A DNA stretch of 56,297 nt from Candidatus Fermentithermobacillaceae bacterium (GCA_020725645.1 DYEQ01000050.1:1-56297); one strand, 5' to 3'. Shown: positions 8,723-17,619, counted from the stretch's first letter. Numbers and translations: made by a program. The notes: generated from the sequence alone by a model not told the origin.

Positions 8723-11521
8723 ATGAAGAAAATGCTACAATACGGAGTGTACCTTTTCTTCTTCGGGCTCATCGCATATTCTCCGGTAGCCCGGGGACTT
8801 TTCTTTCGACCCGATTACACCAGGTTTTTCATGGTGGTCTCCGCCTTTTTCATCGCGGTTTTACTCGATTCTCTCCTGAGACGGACGACTCTCTTCCGCG
8901 GTGATATTGCGGACTGGGGGATGCTCGCCCTTTCCGCGCTATATGCTTTATCCTCGATTAAGGCCGTCTCCAAACTAGAGGCCGTGGACGGAGCGCTGCG
9001 GTATGCGGCATTCCTCCTGATCTATATCACGGCGAGGCATATAGCTATAGACGGGGCAGGGCGAACCCTCATCGCAGCTTCCGTCTTTATTTCCGCTCTC
9101 GTTACAAGCATCATCGGCCTGGGAACGGCGGTCGAGCTCATGAAGTTTCCCGGAGCGTACGAGAATCTCAGGATCTTCGGCTCCCTGCAATACCCCAATG
9201 CCCTTGCCGCTTATGCCATGTTCGCCAGCTTAACCGGTTACTACCTCTGGTCCAGGTGCTCCCGGGAAACCGCGTGGCTACGGCCTGTCATTGGCATGGG
9301 GATGTACGTTTTGACGGGCGTCATCCTGTCCTCCCAGTCAAGGATCACGTGGCTCATGTACCCAGTGTTTCTTCTTCTTTACGCTATTCTCGCTCCTGCG
9401 GAGACCAGAGGTGAGTTCGGCGCGAGCGCGGGGATAACCCTTTTATCCACGCTAGGTGCCTCCCCATGGTTCCTTCGGGCGCTTTCTCTCAAACAACCCC
9501 GCACCGCCCTGGTTTACCTGCTGGCCGGCGCCGCCGGGGCGATCGTTCTCGAATCGGCCAGGACGTATCTGGTCCCTCGCCTGAAGGAGGCGGCTTGGAG
9601 AGACCAAAAGCGGGCGAAACCCGCAGAAGTTCGGGGCAATAAAGGTCGCACCAAAGAAGCTAAAAGTGTGCTTACCACGGCAGCGGGCACCCCGCACGAT
9701 GCTGGGGTCCGGCGCGCTGGCGGAGACTTGGGTGGGAAAGGCCCGGGTATCCAGGGCTGGGTAAGGCCGGCATATATCGCCGGTGGTTTGGCTGCGATCA
9801 TCGTTCTCCTCGTGATAGCTATAGTTGCGGTGCCGGAATGGCGGACGACGGTTTCCCAGCTCGTGCCGGTCCAAATCGCAAGAAGGTTCACCAGCATAAC
9901 TCTGAAGGATCGAAGCTTGCTTGCGAGGCTGTTTTCGCTTCAGGACGCCTTTGCCATAGCTCGCGATTATCCTCTGCTGGGTGCGGGCGCCGGAGGCTGG
10001 GATGCTCTGTACCACCAGTACCAGAAGGTACTTTACTATTACACCGAAACCCATAGCCACTTCGGGCAGGTTGCGGTTGAAACGGGTTTCACCGGCTTTA
10101 TCGCGTACACCGCCATTTGGGCTGGGGTCCTTTATGCGATTTACGTAACGGTCCGGATTTACCGGAGGAAGAAACGGGACTTCTTGAGTGCGAAAGACAT
10201 ACCGGTCACTGGTGCTGCTGCCCTGGGAGCTCCCCACGCCGGGCGTGTCTTTGAACAAGGGGAGCCTCAAAGGCGCAGGTTTCCCGCGTTTTTTAAAGGA
10301 CCCCTTACGGATGCCATGGCGGAAGTGGCCGCTTTTGGGACTGCAGCTCTTTCCCTTGGGGCTCACAGCGCTCTCGATTTCGAGCTCTCGCTGCCCGCCG
10401 TCATGGCTGCGCTATTGTCCGTGATTGCCGCGGTGGTATCGGCCAGGGATTCCGCGGTCGAGACGGTTGAACCCCCACCGGGGGCCGGTCCGGCGGCCGG
10501 CAAGGGGAAAAAGGCCGGGTTGACGGGGCGGTCGTCAGGAGCTGATAGAGCTTTACAACGATACCCGTCCGGAAAGGGTATACAAAGGCTAACCAGGTAC
10601 GCTGTCCAGATCATTCCCACCTGGCGCAGAGCAGCTGAATTGATCATTGGAGCTGCGGTGGCGTGCGCGCTATGGATCCCCGCTTCGGCGCACCTGGACG
10701 GGATGAAAATGGGCGGTGCCGCCGTGTATTACGTAGTGACGAAGCAGGACTATGACACCGCCAAAAAGTACCTGTATTCCGCAGCTAAACTCGACCCCCA
10801 CAGTTCCGAATACGCCTTGAATCTAGCCCGGATCGCATACTTCCAGTACAAAGAGACCGGAAAGGACGAGCACCGGAACGAGGCAAAGCTCTATATAGAT
10901 GCAGCCCGCAGGCTGCGCCCCGGCGACATCACGGATATTCAGGTCAGGGCGGGTATCCTGAATGACCTCGGTTTTTTGGATGAATCCGTGGAGGAGTATT
11001 CGCCCCTGTTGACGCTAGTTCCACTGTCCCGGGACGTATACGAAGCATACGCCCGGCTCGCCATGGAAGCAGCCATGCAGCACGGGGAAAAGTTCCTTGC
11101 GGCGAGCGCCATCGAGGAGTCCGGCGGGAGCGGTGACGCCGCGAACCAGGCGGCGTTTCATAAAAGGAAACTTCAGGACTACGTAGCCAGTGTCCTCAAA
11201 CTGCCGGAAGCTATGGCGGTCAGGAAAGCCCGGATTACAGGACCGTATGCCGAATACTGGAATCCCAAGAATCTCGATCCGTCGCCTCGCATGAATCTTT
11301 ACCTTGGCCAGGCATGTTATCTCGCCGGTGACGGTGATGGCGCCGTAAAATACCTGTCATCCGCGCTGAGCGACTCATCGTCCAGGGAAACCGCCTCCGC
11401 ATGGCTCCAGTGCGTTTCTTTGAGGACCGGAAAGCCTCTTCCTGTCAAACTGCCTGTCACCCCCGACCGGGAAACGGTCAAAAAGATCGAGCCTATGTGG
11501 GGACTCGGGGCGGGGAAGTAA
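8723..11521 (+). CDS. O-antigen ligase/polymerase-like membrane protein with TPR tail
   Basis: A 932-residue protein with about ten hydrophobic helices. The Wzy_C/O-antigen ligase motif is visible (DYPLLGAGAGGWDALY followed by ETHSHFGQVAVETG), with the conserved periplasmic histidine. The last third (from about 10700) is helical and TPR-like (YDTAKKYLYSAAKLDPHSSEYALN). Such proteins polymerise or attach surface glycans on undecaprenyl carriers. Two basic, low-complexity loops are encoded near 9600-9760 and 10465-10575. ATG 8723 follows AAGGTGG (8711-8717); a GTG at 8690 is in frame. It may act with the flanking dehydratase and Wzz-like protein. Exact activity, ligase or polymerase, cannot be decided. 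Confidence 0.8.
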   Translation: MKKMLQYGVYLFFFGLIAYSPVARGLFFRPDYTRFFMVVSAFFIAVLLDSLLRRTTLFRGDIADWGMLALSALYALSSIKAVSKLEAVDGALRYAAFLLIYITARHIAIDGAGRTLIAASVFISALVTSIIGLGTAVELMKFPGAYENLRIFGSLQYPNALAAYAMFASLTGYYLWSRCSRETAWLRPVIGMGMYVLTGVILSSQSRITWLMYPVFLLLYAILAPAETRGEFGASAGITLLSTLGASPWFLRALSLKQPRTALVYLLAGAAGAIVLESARTYLVPRLKEAAWRDQKRAKPAEVRGNKGRTKEAKSVLTTAAGTPHDAGVRRAGGDLGGKGPGIQGWVRPAYIAGGLAAIIVLLVIAIVAVPEWRTTVSQLVPVQIARRFTSITLKDRSLLARLFSLQDAFAIARDYPLLGAGAGGWDALYHQYQKVLYYYTETHSHFGQVAVETGFTGFIAYTAIWAGVLYAIYVTVRIYRRKKRDFLSAKDIPVTGAAALGAPHAGRVFEQGEPQRRRFPAFFKGPLTDAMAEVAAFGTAALSLGAHSALDFELSLPAVMAALLSVIAAVVSARDSAVETVEPPPGAGPAAGKGKKAGLTGRSSGADRALQRYPSGKGIQRLTRYAVQIIPTWRRAAELIIGAAVACALWIPASAHLDGMKMGGAAVYYVVTKQDYDTAKKYLYSAAKLDPHSSEYALNLARIAYFQYKETGKDEHRNEAKLYIDAARRLRPGDITDIQVRAGILNDLGFLDESVEEYSPLLTLVPLSRDVYEAYARLAMEAAMQHGEKFLAASAIEESGGSGDAANQAAFHKRKLQDYVASVLKLPEAMAVRKARITGPYAEYWNPKNLDPSPRMNLYLGQACYLAGDGDGAVKYLSSALSDSSSRETASAWLQCVSLRTGKPLPVKLPVTPDRETVKKIEPMWGLGAGK

Positions 11522-11569
11522 GAGCGGCGTAAACGTGAAGCGGAGTTGGACCACGATTAGGCGAGAACA

Positions 11570-11594
11570 CCGGTCCGGAGGAGCTTCCGGCCGG
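11570..11594 (+). other. Strong GC-rich hairpin between polymerase and wzz genes
   Basis: CCGGTCCGGA (11570-11579) can pair with TTCCGGCCGG (11585-11594) over ten base pairs with one G-U pair and a five-base loop. No T-run follows, so it is not a typical intrinsic terminator. It could be an mRNA processing or stabilising structure in the polycistronic transcript. Confidence 0.45.
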
Positions 11595-11686
11595 GGACTG
11601 GTCGGGGGGAGGAGAAGCGTGACAAGAAAGAGCGGGCCGTCGAGATATGGCGATAAGACAAGAGGATGGCACAGGAGGATGATTCC

Positions 11687-12862
11687 ATGGAGCAAAGTGG
11701 GCTTCCTGAACACGGCAGTTATCAAACACCCTACGACGAAGTAGACCTCAGAGAATACGCGCTGACTTTATGGAAGTGGCGGGGCGTCGTAGCTGCCGTC
11801 ACTTTGGGAGCCATGATCGTCAGCGGTCTTTTGAGTTTCTTTGTGCTTCGCCCGGTCTACGAAGCGTCGGTCTATTTGAGAACCGTACAAGGGGATCTCA
11901 AGGATTTCTCCCCTGCTCAGATCATCAACACCCAGTATTTCATGGCGGGAGTTATTAACTCTATGGGTTTGATCGGCGAGTATACCCCACGCGACTTGAT
12001 GTCGATGGTGACGGTCCGCGAGCTACCTAATACCCGGATGACCCAGATCACCGTCGAGCACCGGGACCCGTCGGTTGCGTCGAGACTCGCCAACGGCATA
12101 GCGGCCCAGTTCGAGGAGGAGCTCGATAGGGCGTCCCAGGAAGCGGTCAAAAAAGCCTCCGGTGGAGCGGAACAAGCGATAGCCAAAGCTGAGGAGGAAC
12201 TCAAGCAAGCTTACGAGAGGAGGGGCTTGCTTGAAGCTAGGTTGGCCGTCATCGAGGTGGAAGTAACACGGCTCAAGAACATGGTCGCATCATTCAAGAG
12301 CTCGCTATCCGACGCTGAACTGCGCAGGGTTGAGCTGGTGAAGGGCTTGGAGGAGCTCGAAGCCGCGCTGGCCCAAACCCCGAAGATGCTGCCCGGGCCT
12401 CCCGACTGGCAGGGAAGACCAACCGAGGTTCCTAACGAAACATATCAAAGGCTGGAGGAGCAGATTGCATTTAACCGGGCAGGACTAGCCCAAGTCGTCG
12501 TGAGGATTGACGAACTCAAAAAGGCCATTCCCGGAGTGGAAAAGGAGCTCGCCCGCCAAACGGACGAGCTCAGCCGGGTGACCATAGAGAAAGATGAGCT
12601 TGATCAAAGGGTCAGGGCCCTCGAGGACGTGGTTCGAAATCTGTCTCAGAAAACGGCCCAATATCAAGCATCGATGCCGGTGGTGTCCATCGCTTCCCCT
12701 GCAATGGTACCGGACAGACCCGTAAAGCCCAGAAAACTTCTGAACGTGGCCGTCGCCGGGGTGCTCGGGCTTTTCATATCGGTGTTCTGGGCGCTCGCGT
12801 TTGAATCCTGGGTTCGTCCGATGAAGGGCGACACCCGCGAATCACAAAGGTTCGGGGCGTAG
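11687..12862 (+). CDS. Wzz-like polysaccharide chain-length/co-polymerase protein
   Basis: A 391-residue polysaccharide co-polymerase-type membrane protein. An N-terminal membrane helix (about 27-50) follows the LREYALTLWKWRG Wzz signature; a long coiled-coil central region (about 125-345) lies outside the membrane; a second helix sits near the C terminus after PVKPRKLLN, the typical proline-containing region. There is no fused tyrosine-kinase domain. ATG 11687 follows AGGAGG (11673-11678) by eight bases; ATG 11666 is an in-frame alternative. It lies downstream of the polymerase-like gene, consistent with a role in setting glycan length. A terminator-like hairpin follows the gene. Confidence 0.85.
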   Translation: MEQSGLPEHGSYQTPYDEVDLREYALTLWKWRGVVAAVTLGAMIVSGLLSFFVLRPVYEASVYLRTVQGDLKDFSPAQIINTQYFMAGVINSMGLIGEYTPRDLMSMVTVRELPNTRMTQITVEHRDPSVASRLANGIAAQFEEELDRASQEAVKKASGGAEQAIAKAEEELKQAYERRGLLEARLAVIEVEVTRLKNMVASFKSSLSDAELRRVELVKGLEELEAALAQTPKMLPGPPDWQGRPTEVPNETYQRLEEQIAFNRAGLAQVVVRIDELKKAIPGVEKELARQTDELSRVTIEKDELDQRVRALEDVVRNLSQKTAQYQASMPVVSIASPAMVPDRPVKPRKLLNVAVAGVLGLFISVFWALAFESWVRPMKGDTRESQRFGA

Positions 12863-12898
12863 ACGCTCTCGTATGTTTTGGTAGGGCGTTTTCACCAT

Positions 12899-12948
12899 AA
12901 ACACCTCCTTGTATTCATCCGATATCAGATCCGGGAGGTGTTTTTCTT
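12899..12948 (+). terminator. Terminator-like hairpin whose 3' arm contains the next gene's RBS
   Basis: AAACACCTCC (12899-12908) is perfectly complementary to GGAGGTGTTT (12934-12943), a ten-base stem with a 25-base loop, followed by further T residues (TTTTTCTTT at 12941-12949). The 3' arm is also the Shine-Dalgarno sequence of the zinc-ribbon gene starting at 12948, so the fold would both end wzz transcription and hide that ribosome binding site. Confidence 0.55.
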
Positions 12949-13643
12949 TGGCCAATTGCGTGGTATGCGGGGCATCCAACTTGATGATGGGGCGAGTCCC
13001 CCTTGTGATCGTGGACTCGCAATGGTACTGCGAAAAGTGCCTTAAAAAGGTGAAGGGTAAGGTGGTGTGCTCTAAGTGCGGGGGCGAGGCCTTTGTCGCC
13101 GACGGGCACTTCAAGACGGTGGACGGTCAATACATGTGCACCGATTGTATGGAAAAGGCGGGCATAATGAAGAAGTACGAATACATAATGCAAGCTAGTA
13201 CGAGTTTCAAAGCCCAAGCTGGGGCTGCGGCTCAGCAAGCACCGGCGGGTACTGGCAGCGACAGCGCGCACGGTGGGATGAGAGCCATCATCGAAAAGGA
13301 AACAGGCCCCGGAGAGCACGTGGAGATTTTCATCCTGGGAAACGCGGGCGAAGCCATCGCGTGCTCGAAGAACAGGGTTCTTGTGGCAAAAGCTGGCATA
13401 GCCACAGGGTCCGTCACAGGGCAGAAAGTAAGATCCTTCAAGTGGTCGGAGGTGCAAGATCTCGAGATCAAGCTCGGAAATCTATACGGCATCCTCGAGG
13501 TTCGAGGACCAGGACTCCCCGATTATGACCCGGCTAACATAAACGACGCCAAACGAGCTGACAACGCTGTGACGTTCCTGGTCTCGAGGAAGAAGGAATT
13601 CGAAGATGCAGTAAAGGCTATGAAGAGCATGGCCAAACTGTAA
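12948..13643 (+). CDS. Zinc-ribbon protein with C-terminal PH-like domain
   Basis: Function unknown. The 231-residue protein starts at TTG 12948, seven bases after GGGAGGTG; an upstream TTG at 12909 lies in the hairpin loop. The N-terminal 70 residues carry repeated Cys-X2-Cys pairs (CVVC, CEKC, CSKC, CTDC), expected to bind zinc in LIM/zinc-ribbon style. A low-complexity linker (AQAGAAAQQAPAG) leads to a C-terminal domain of about 110 residues with alternating strands and an end helix (ARNRVLVAKAG-like, FLVSRKKEFEDAVKAM) that resembles bacterial PH domains of the YokE type. It stands between the polysaccharide block and rpmE; no partner is evident. Confidence 0.7.
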   Translation: MANCVVCGASNLMMGRVPLVIVDSQWYCEKCLKKVKGKVVCSKCGGEAFVADGHFKTVDGQYMCTDCMEKAGIMKKYEYIMQASTSFKAQAGAAAQQAPAGTGSDSAHGGMRAIIEKETGPGEHVEIFILGNAGEAIACSKNRVLVAKAGIATGSVTGQKVRSFKWSEVQDLEIKLGNLYGILEVRGPGLPDYDPANINDAKRADNAVTFLVSRKKEFEDAVKAMKSMAKL

Positions 13644-14220
13644 CCGGACGATAGGCCTGGTTGCCCGCGCATCAGCGGGAGCGGACAGGAAGAACCATCA
13701 AGTGCACCGAGTGGCTCTTGCCGTTAAGGCAGGAGTCTCCACATTTTTAATGGGTATTTCGAAAGGCGGATAGAACTGATCCCTGCCTATTTGTACATCT
13801 TGTACACCATCAGAATACCTTCGGGAGACGTCAGGTGCATTTCGAACCTTCAGGAAGATCTATGAAACCTCTCTCTTATAGTAGACTCCGATACGTCTCC
13901 GGTGAGGACCGCAGTCCCACGGCGGCCCTGGTTGGGACCTTGAAGCTGAACCCCATCATATAAGAATAGACACTGCTGTGAAGACGTCCACCCGACTGCC
14001 AATAAACCGTACCCGTCACTGAGGGAAGATCTGTCAACACCAAAAGCATCGTTTCCTTCTTGTCAGCCCAGTCGAGGGGTATCGCTACCATTCGTATGTG
14101 GTCGTCATCGTTGATCTGGGCCAGAAGGTACTTAGCGTCGACGACCGTTCATCGGGGTTCTCTGCCTTACGCAGCGGCAGCAATCCCGTGGTGTTTGTCT
14201 CAGCACCCGACCACGGGGCG
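13644..14220. other. Gene-poor region before rpmE
   Basis: No intact gene is supported here. It holds a 15-base sequence repeated elsewhere (13770-13784), a TTGTACATCTTGTAC direct repeat near 13791-13805, and on the minus strand a possible frame-shifted gene remnant listed separately. Confidence 0.5.
13770..13784 (+). repeat. 15-base dispersed repeat, copy 1
   Basis: ATAGAACTGATCCCT occurs here and again at 44122-44136, both times in intergenic DNA, preceded by GGCGG and followed 26-27 bases later by CAGAA. GGAT/ATCC arms make it weakly palindromic. It may be a regulator site or remnant of a small dispersed element. Confidence 0.5.
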
Positions 14221-14290
14221 TTGTATGGCTTGAGGGTTGGTGTTATACTAGCATGTGTTCTCATTGGCATGTCGCGGTAGACGTAGCTGC
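13876..14290 (-). pseudogene. Possible frame-shifted gene remnant
   Basis: Two minus-strand frames read as continuous protein-like sequence if one frameshift is allowed near 14145-14155. The upstream frame gives [17 protein letters not shown]... to KAENPDERS, and the downstream frame continues DAKYLLAQINDDD, then MVAIPLDWADKKETMLL and VTGTVYWQSGG to a stop at 13876. No start with a good ribosome binding site is visible and the upstream part runs under the rpmE promoter and leader. I recognise no family. It may be a decayed gene or chance. Confidence 0.25.
14221..14249 (+). promoter_or_regulatory. Candidate sigma-A promoter of rpmE
   Basis: TTGTAT (14221-14226) and TATACT (14244-14249) are 17 bases apart, the ideal spacing; the -10 matches five of six consensus positions, the -35 three. 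A transcript would start near 14256 and give a leader of about 60 bases before rpmE. Confidence 0.5.
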
Positions 14291-14316
14291 CTAGTCCGGA
14301 AGTAGAGGTGAAGGCG

Positions 14317-14829
14317 TTGAAACCCAAGATCCATCCGGAGTACGGAAAAACGACGATAACCTGCGCCTGTGGCGCGGTGTACCACGTTGGTTCGACTAAG
14401 AAGAACATCAAGGTAGAGATCTGTGCCAAATGTCACCCGTTCTTCACGGGGGTTCAGAAGATCGTCGATACTACAGGGCGCGTCGAGCGGTTTATGAGGA
14501 AGTACGGATATATTACCGAGGATAAAGAGGGTAAAGACAAAGCTGAGGGCAAAGGCGAGGGCAAGGCCGATGCTGTGGTGGAGGCAAAGGCGCCCATCGC
14601 CGGTGAAACACGCGCCAAGGTAGAGGTAAGTGAGACGGTCGAGGAAAAGACGAAAGCTAAAGCTAAGAAAGCGAAGACCGCAGAGAAAGCGGAGAAGGCC
14701 AAGGATAAAGACAAAGCCGATGTAAGCGCGAGCGAAGCTGAGGCCAAGCAGGGGACCGCAAAAAGAGCCCGGTCAAAGGGGTCCAAAGGTCAGGGGGCCG
14801 AGGGCAAGGCGGCCGAAGAATCCAGCTAG
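14317..14829 (+). CDS. rpmE: Ribosomal protein bL31 with long charged C-terminal tail
   Basis: The first 65 residues are a normal zinc-type bL31: IHPEYGK, C16-A-C18, GSTKK, C36-A-K-C39 and [20 protein letters not shown], so the four zinc cysteines are kept. The usual protein is about 66-75 residues; here some 105 further residues are almost entirely Lys, Glu, Ala, Asp and Ser in imperfect repeats ([32 protein letters not shown]). I chose TTG 14317 because TAGAGGTG (14303-14310) lies six bases upstream and the N terminus then matches the family; GTG 14308 is in frame. In relatives rpmE lies near prfA and prmC, as here. Confidence 0.88.
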   Translation: MKPKIHPEYGKTTITCACGAVYHVGSTKKNIKVEICAKCHPFFTGVQKIVDTTGRVERFMRKYGYITEDKEGKDKAEGKGEGKADAVVEAKAPIAGETRAKVEVSETVEEKTKAKAKKAKTAEKAEKAKDKDKADVSASEAEAKQGTAKRARSKGSKGQGAEGKAAEESS

Positions 14830-14834
14830 GGAGA

Positions 14835-14868
14835 CTCGGCTTCTATCCGGACTTCCCAGGAAGCTGAG
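14835..14868 (+). other. Hairpin just after the rpmE stop
   Basis: CTCGGCTTC (14835-14843) pairs with GAAGCTGAG (14860-14868) with one G-U pair and a 16-base loop. There is no T-run, so termination at this point is doubtful. Confidence 0.3.
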
Positions 14869-14938
14869 CCAGAGTCGAACCGGTCCGATACCGCCGGAAA
14901 CGGAGCCAGCCGAATTTGAAGCGCTTCGCGCGAGAGCC

Positions 14939-15154
14939 ATGAGTATACAAGACAAGTATCTTGGCCAATTACCTGTATCCTCGCGCTTTGAGCCCATTTT
15001 CCCCGGATATCTCGTAACAATTACATTCGGAAACGGAGTTTCGAAGTCAGGTGCTTCCGACCTCACTCTTTTCCTTTCCGAGAGAAGCGGCACATGGAAA
15101 CTGTCCGTATTCCAGTGGCAGCCCAAGTTCCCAGATCCCGAAGGTGACATCTAG
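14939..15154 (+). CDS. Doubtful 71-residue ORF, possibly a gene remnant
   Basis: The reading frame is open from within the rpmE tail to 15154 and encodes protein-like, strand-rich sequence (FEPIFPGYLVTITFGNG, SDLTLFLSERSGTWKLSVFQW) that looks like the C-terminal part of a secreted beta-rich domain. No ribosome binding site precedes the only ATG (14939), and no signal peptide or family match is recognisable. It may be the 3' remnant of a lost gene. The remaining DNA to 15281 holds nothing else I can support. Confidence 0.25.
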   Translation: MSIQDKYLGQLPVSSRFEPIFPGYLVTITFGNGVSKSGASDLTLFLSERSGTWKLSVFQWQPKFPDPEGDI

Positions 15155-15281
15155 CCATTGATCAAGGGGCTCGCTGCGGGGGTAGCCGAGCGGGCCGTGG
15201 TGCGGAACCCCTGGACCCGGGGCCGGACGGGTATGCAACATCGTCGAACCGTGTTATCCTGAAACAGCTGGAGGGGTTCCA

Positions 15282-16337
15282 TTGGCGGAGCGCACTCGAG
15301 GCGAGGAGATGGCGAGCCAGCGGGCTGGAGGACGAGTTCAAGAGACGGGTTCTCAATCGAGGCAATCCACCGGACCCGCGCGGTCTTCCGGCGAGCTGCC
15401 CGCACGGTCTTACGGTGGTCAGGCGGTAATCGAAGGGGTCATGATGAAAGGGCGCAAGAGCGTGACCCTGGCAGTCAGGACCTCTACCGGAGACATCGTT
15501 GTTGAGACGGAAAGCATAAGGCCTCTGCGCGTCGATGAGCGCCTGCTCGCAGCGCCCGTTGTCAGGGGCGCCGTTGCGCTGGTTGACTCCCTTGCCGTGG
15601 GAATCAAAGCTATCTTTCGTTCGGCGGAACTCGCCTCTCCGAAGGAAAGCGGAAGACCTGACAAGACCGAAACCGGCTCTCCGACGGCGAAGTTCTGGAT
15701 GTTCCCTTTGATAGGATTGGCAGTTGCGCTGGCGGTTGCCTTGTTTGTCGTCATCCCGGTGATCACCACTTCGTTCTTTTTACGCTGGACCGGCCTTTCA
15801 GGGAAGATCCTGACCAATTTCATTGAGACGGCGATCCGGCTCTTGATCCTTGGAGCCTATATTGCACTGGTGTCGAGAACTAGAGAGATTCAAAGGGTTC
15901 TTCAATACCATGGTGCAGAGCACAAGGTCATATGGGCCTGGGAGACCTTTGCCGGTGACGTAAGAGATGTTTTGAAAAACCCCGAAGAGACCTCGAAAGT
16001 CTTGCGAGACAAGGCCAGGAGCATGAGCCGGGTACATCCCAGGTGCGGAACGAGTTTTCTGTTTCTGGCGGTGGTCACAGGCGCACTGGTATTTTCGCTG
16101 GTAAGCCCCGAGGGACTCTTGCTGAGGATGACGGCGAGGATTGTGCTCCTGCCCGTAGTGGCGGGGCTAGCTTACGAAATCCTCAAGGCGTCTCCGGGCG
16201 AGAAGGGGCCGGTTTTCGCGATCTTGCGTGCACCGGGTCTCGTGCTTCAGAAGATGACTACCAGAGAACCGGATGACGATGAAATCGAGGTGGCAGCTTT
16301 AGCTCTGGCTCATCTTCTTTCCAGAGAGGAACTTTGA
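15282..16337 (+). CDS. DUF1385 membrane protein, YqhQ-like
   Basis: A 351-residue member of the DUF1385 family, function unknown. After a 45-residue low-complexity N terminus comes the conserved YGGQAVIEGVMMKG signature (about 45-58), two hydrophobic segments near 145-170 and 185-205, the QYHGAEHKVIWAWE motif (about 208-221) and RVHPRCGTSFLFL (about 250-262), then two more helices. The histidines, glutamate and cysteine suggest metal binding, but no activity is established. TTG 15282 follows GGAGGGG by about six bases. In many Firmicutes this gene lies between rpmE and prfA, exactly as here. Confidence 0.88.
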   Translation: MAERTRGEEMASQRAGGRVQETGSQSRQSTGPARSSGELPARSYGGQAVIEGVMMKGRKSVTLAVRTSTGDIVVETESIRPLRVDERLLAAPVVRGAVALVDSLAVGIKAIFRSAELASPKESGRPDKTETGSPTAKFWMFPLIGLAVALAVALFVVIPVITTSFFLRWTGLSGKILTNFIETAIRLLILGAYIALVSRTREIQRVLQYHGAEHKVIWAWETFAGDVRDVLKNPEETSKVLRDKARSMSRVHPRCGTSFLFLAVVTGALVFSLVSPEGLLLRMTARIVLLPVVAGLAYEILKASPGEKGPVFAILRAPGLVLQKMTTREPDDDEIEVAALALAHLLSREEL

Positions 16338-16462
16338 GGAAGAGTGTCCGCGAAACATGAGCTTTGTGGATTTTCCGTTTCAGTGGCTCGAGAGAGGAGC
16401 CTCGAGAAATAGTTTGAGTGAGGAAAGCACAGGGAAAAACCGGTAGCGGAAGGTGATGTCGC

Positions 16463-17584
16463 ATGGGCAATGATTTGACGAACCGGTCGACGGTCAAAGA
16501 CCAGCTCATGGCGAGACTTTCTTTGCTCGAGTTGAGATACGAGGAGGTAACAAGGGCACTTGCCGACCCGGAGGTGTTAGGGGACCCCGACAGGTACATG
16601 GGGTTTGCCCGGGAACATGCCCGGCTTGAGGAGATCGTGATGCCTTTCAGGCGGTATAAGAGAGTCCTCGAGGAGATCGAAGAATCCGGAGGACTTTTGG
16701 AAACCGAGACCGATCCAGCTATACAGGAACTCGCCAGAGAAGATCTCAAACGCCTGGAGCGGGAGCGCGCCGAGCTCGAAACCGAATTGAAGCGCGCTCT
16801 CATCCCCGAGGATCCCAACGACCGGAAGCCGGTCATCATGGAAATCAGGGCGGGCACCGGGGGCGAGGAGGCAGCTCTTTTTGCGGCCGACCTGTTTCGA
16901 ATGTACGGTCGTTATGCAGAAAGACACGGCTTCAAGACGGAAGTGCTTTCGTCGAGCCCTACCGACCTCGGTGGCCTGAAAGAGGTTATCTTCGCGATCG
17001 AGGGCAAAAGGGTGTGGAGCAGGCTTAAGTATGAAGGCGGGGTCCACAGGGTCCAGAGAGTTCCCGTAACCGAGTCCCAGGGCAGAATCCACACCTCCAC
17101 CGCGACAGTGGCGGTCCTTCCCGAAGCGGAAGAAGTAGATGTCAAGATAGACCCGGATGACCTCCGCATAGACATTTTTTGTTCATCAGGTCACGGTGGC
17201 CAAAGCGTGAACACCACGTATTCGGCGGTGAGGATCACCCATATTCCTACGGGAATAGTGGTGTCCTGTCAGGACGAGAGGTCTCAGCTTCAGAATAAAC
17301 AGAGAGCCATGAGGATCTTGAGGTCGAGGCTGAAAGCCCTCGCCGAGCAGGAGCAAAACCAGAGCATAGCTCAGGCCAGGCGAGCCCAGGTGGGAACGGG
17401 GGAACGTTCGGAGAAGATCCGGACGTACAACTTCCCCCAAAACCGGGTGACCGACCACCGAATCGGGTTCACCACCCATCGCCTGCAAGAGATCCTCGAT
17501 GGAGACCTCGATGAGCTCATCGACGCTCTTGCGCAGGAGGATCAAAAGAAAGCTATCCAGCAAGTGGCCGGGTTGTCGCAATGA
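16463..17584 (+). CDS. prfA: Peptide chain release factor 1
   Basis: RF1 recognises UAA and UAG stop codons and triggers peptide release. The 373-residue protein carries the codon-recognition tripeptide PVT (201-203, inside [13 protein letters not shown]) and the catalytic GGQ loop (245-247, in [12 protein letters not shown]); its glutamine is the expected target of PrmC, encoded next. The N terminus is about 15 residues longer than usual, and a second ATG (16508) is possible. The ATG at 16463 follows GGAAGGTGAT. It is followed after 35 bases by prmC. Confidence 0.96.
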   Translation: MGNDLTNRSTVKDQLMARLSLLELRYEEVTRALADPEVLGDPDRYMGFAREHARLEEIVMPFRRYKRVLEEIEESGGLLETETDPAIQELAREDLKRLERERAELETELKRALIPEDPNDRKPVIMEIRAGTGGEEAALFAADLFRMYGRYAERHGFKTEVLSSSPTDLGGLKEVIFAIEGKRVWSRLKYEGGVHRVQRVPVTESQGRIHTSTATVAVLPEAEEVDVKIDPDDLRIDIFCSSGHGGQSVNTTYSAVRITHIPTGIVVSCQDERSQLQNKQRAMRILRSRLKALAEQEQNQSIAQARRAQVGTGERSEKIRTYNFPQNRVTDHRIGFTTHRLQEILDGDLDELIDALAQEDQKKAIQQVAGLSQ

Positions 17585-17619
17585 GTGGTCTGGTCGTCCC
17601 AATGGGATGAGGGAGACCT

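Noticed and set aside
9452-10366. 304-codon minus-strand ORF inside the polymerase gene
   Set aside because: Basic, low-complexity translation opposite a clear membrane protein; no independent support.
15168-15230. GC-rich foldable stretch considered as a tRNA
   Set aside because: No T-loop GTTCGA-type sequence, anticodon arm or acceptor pairing could be made.
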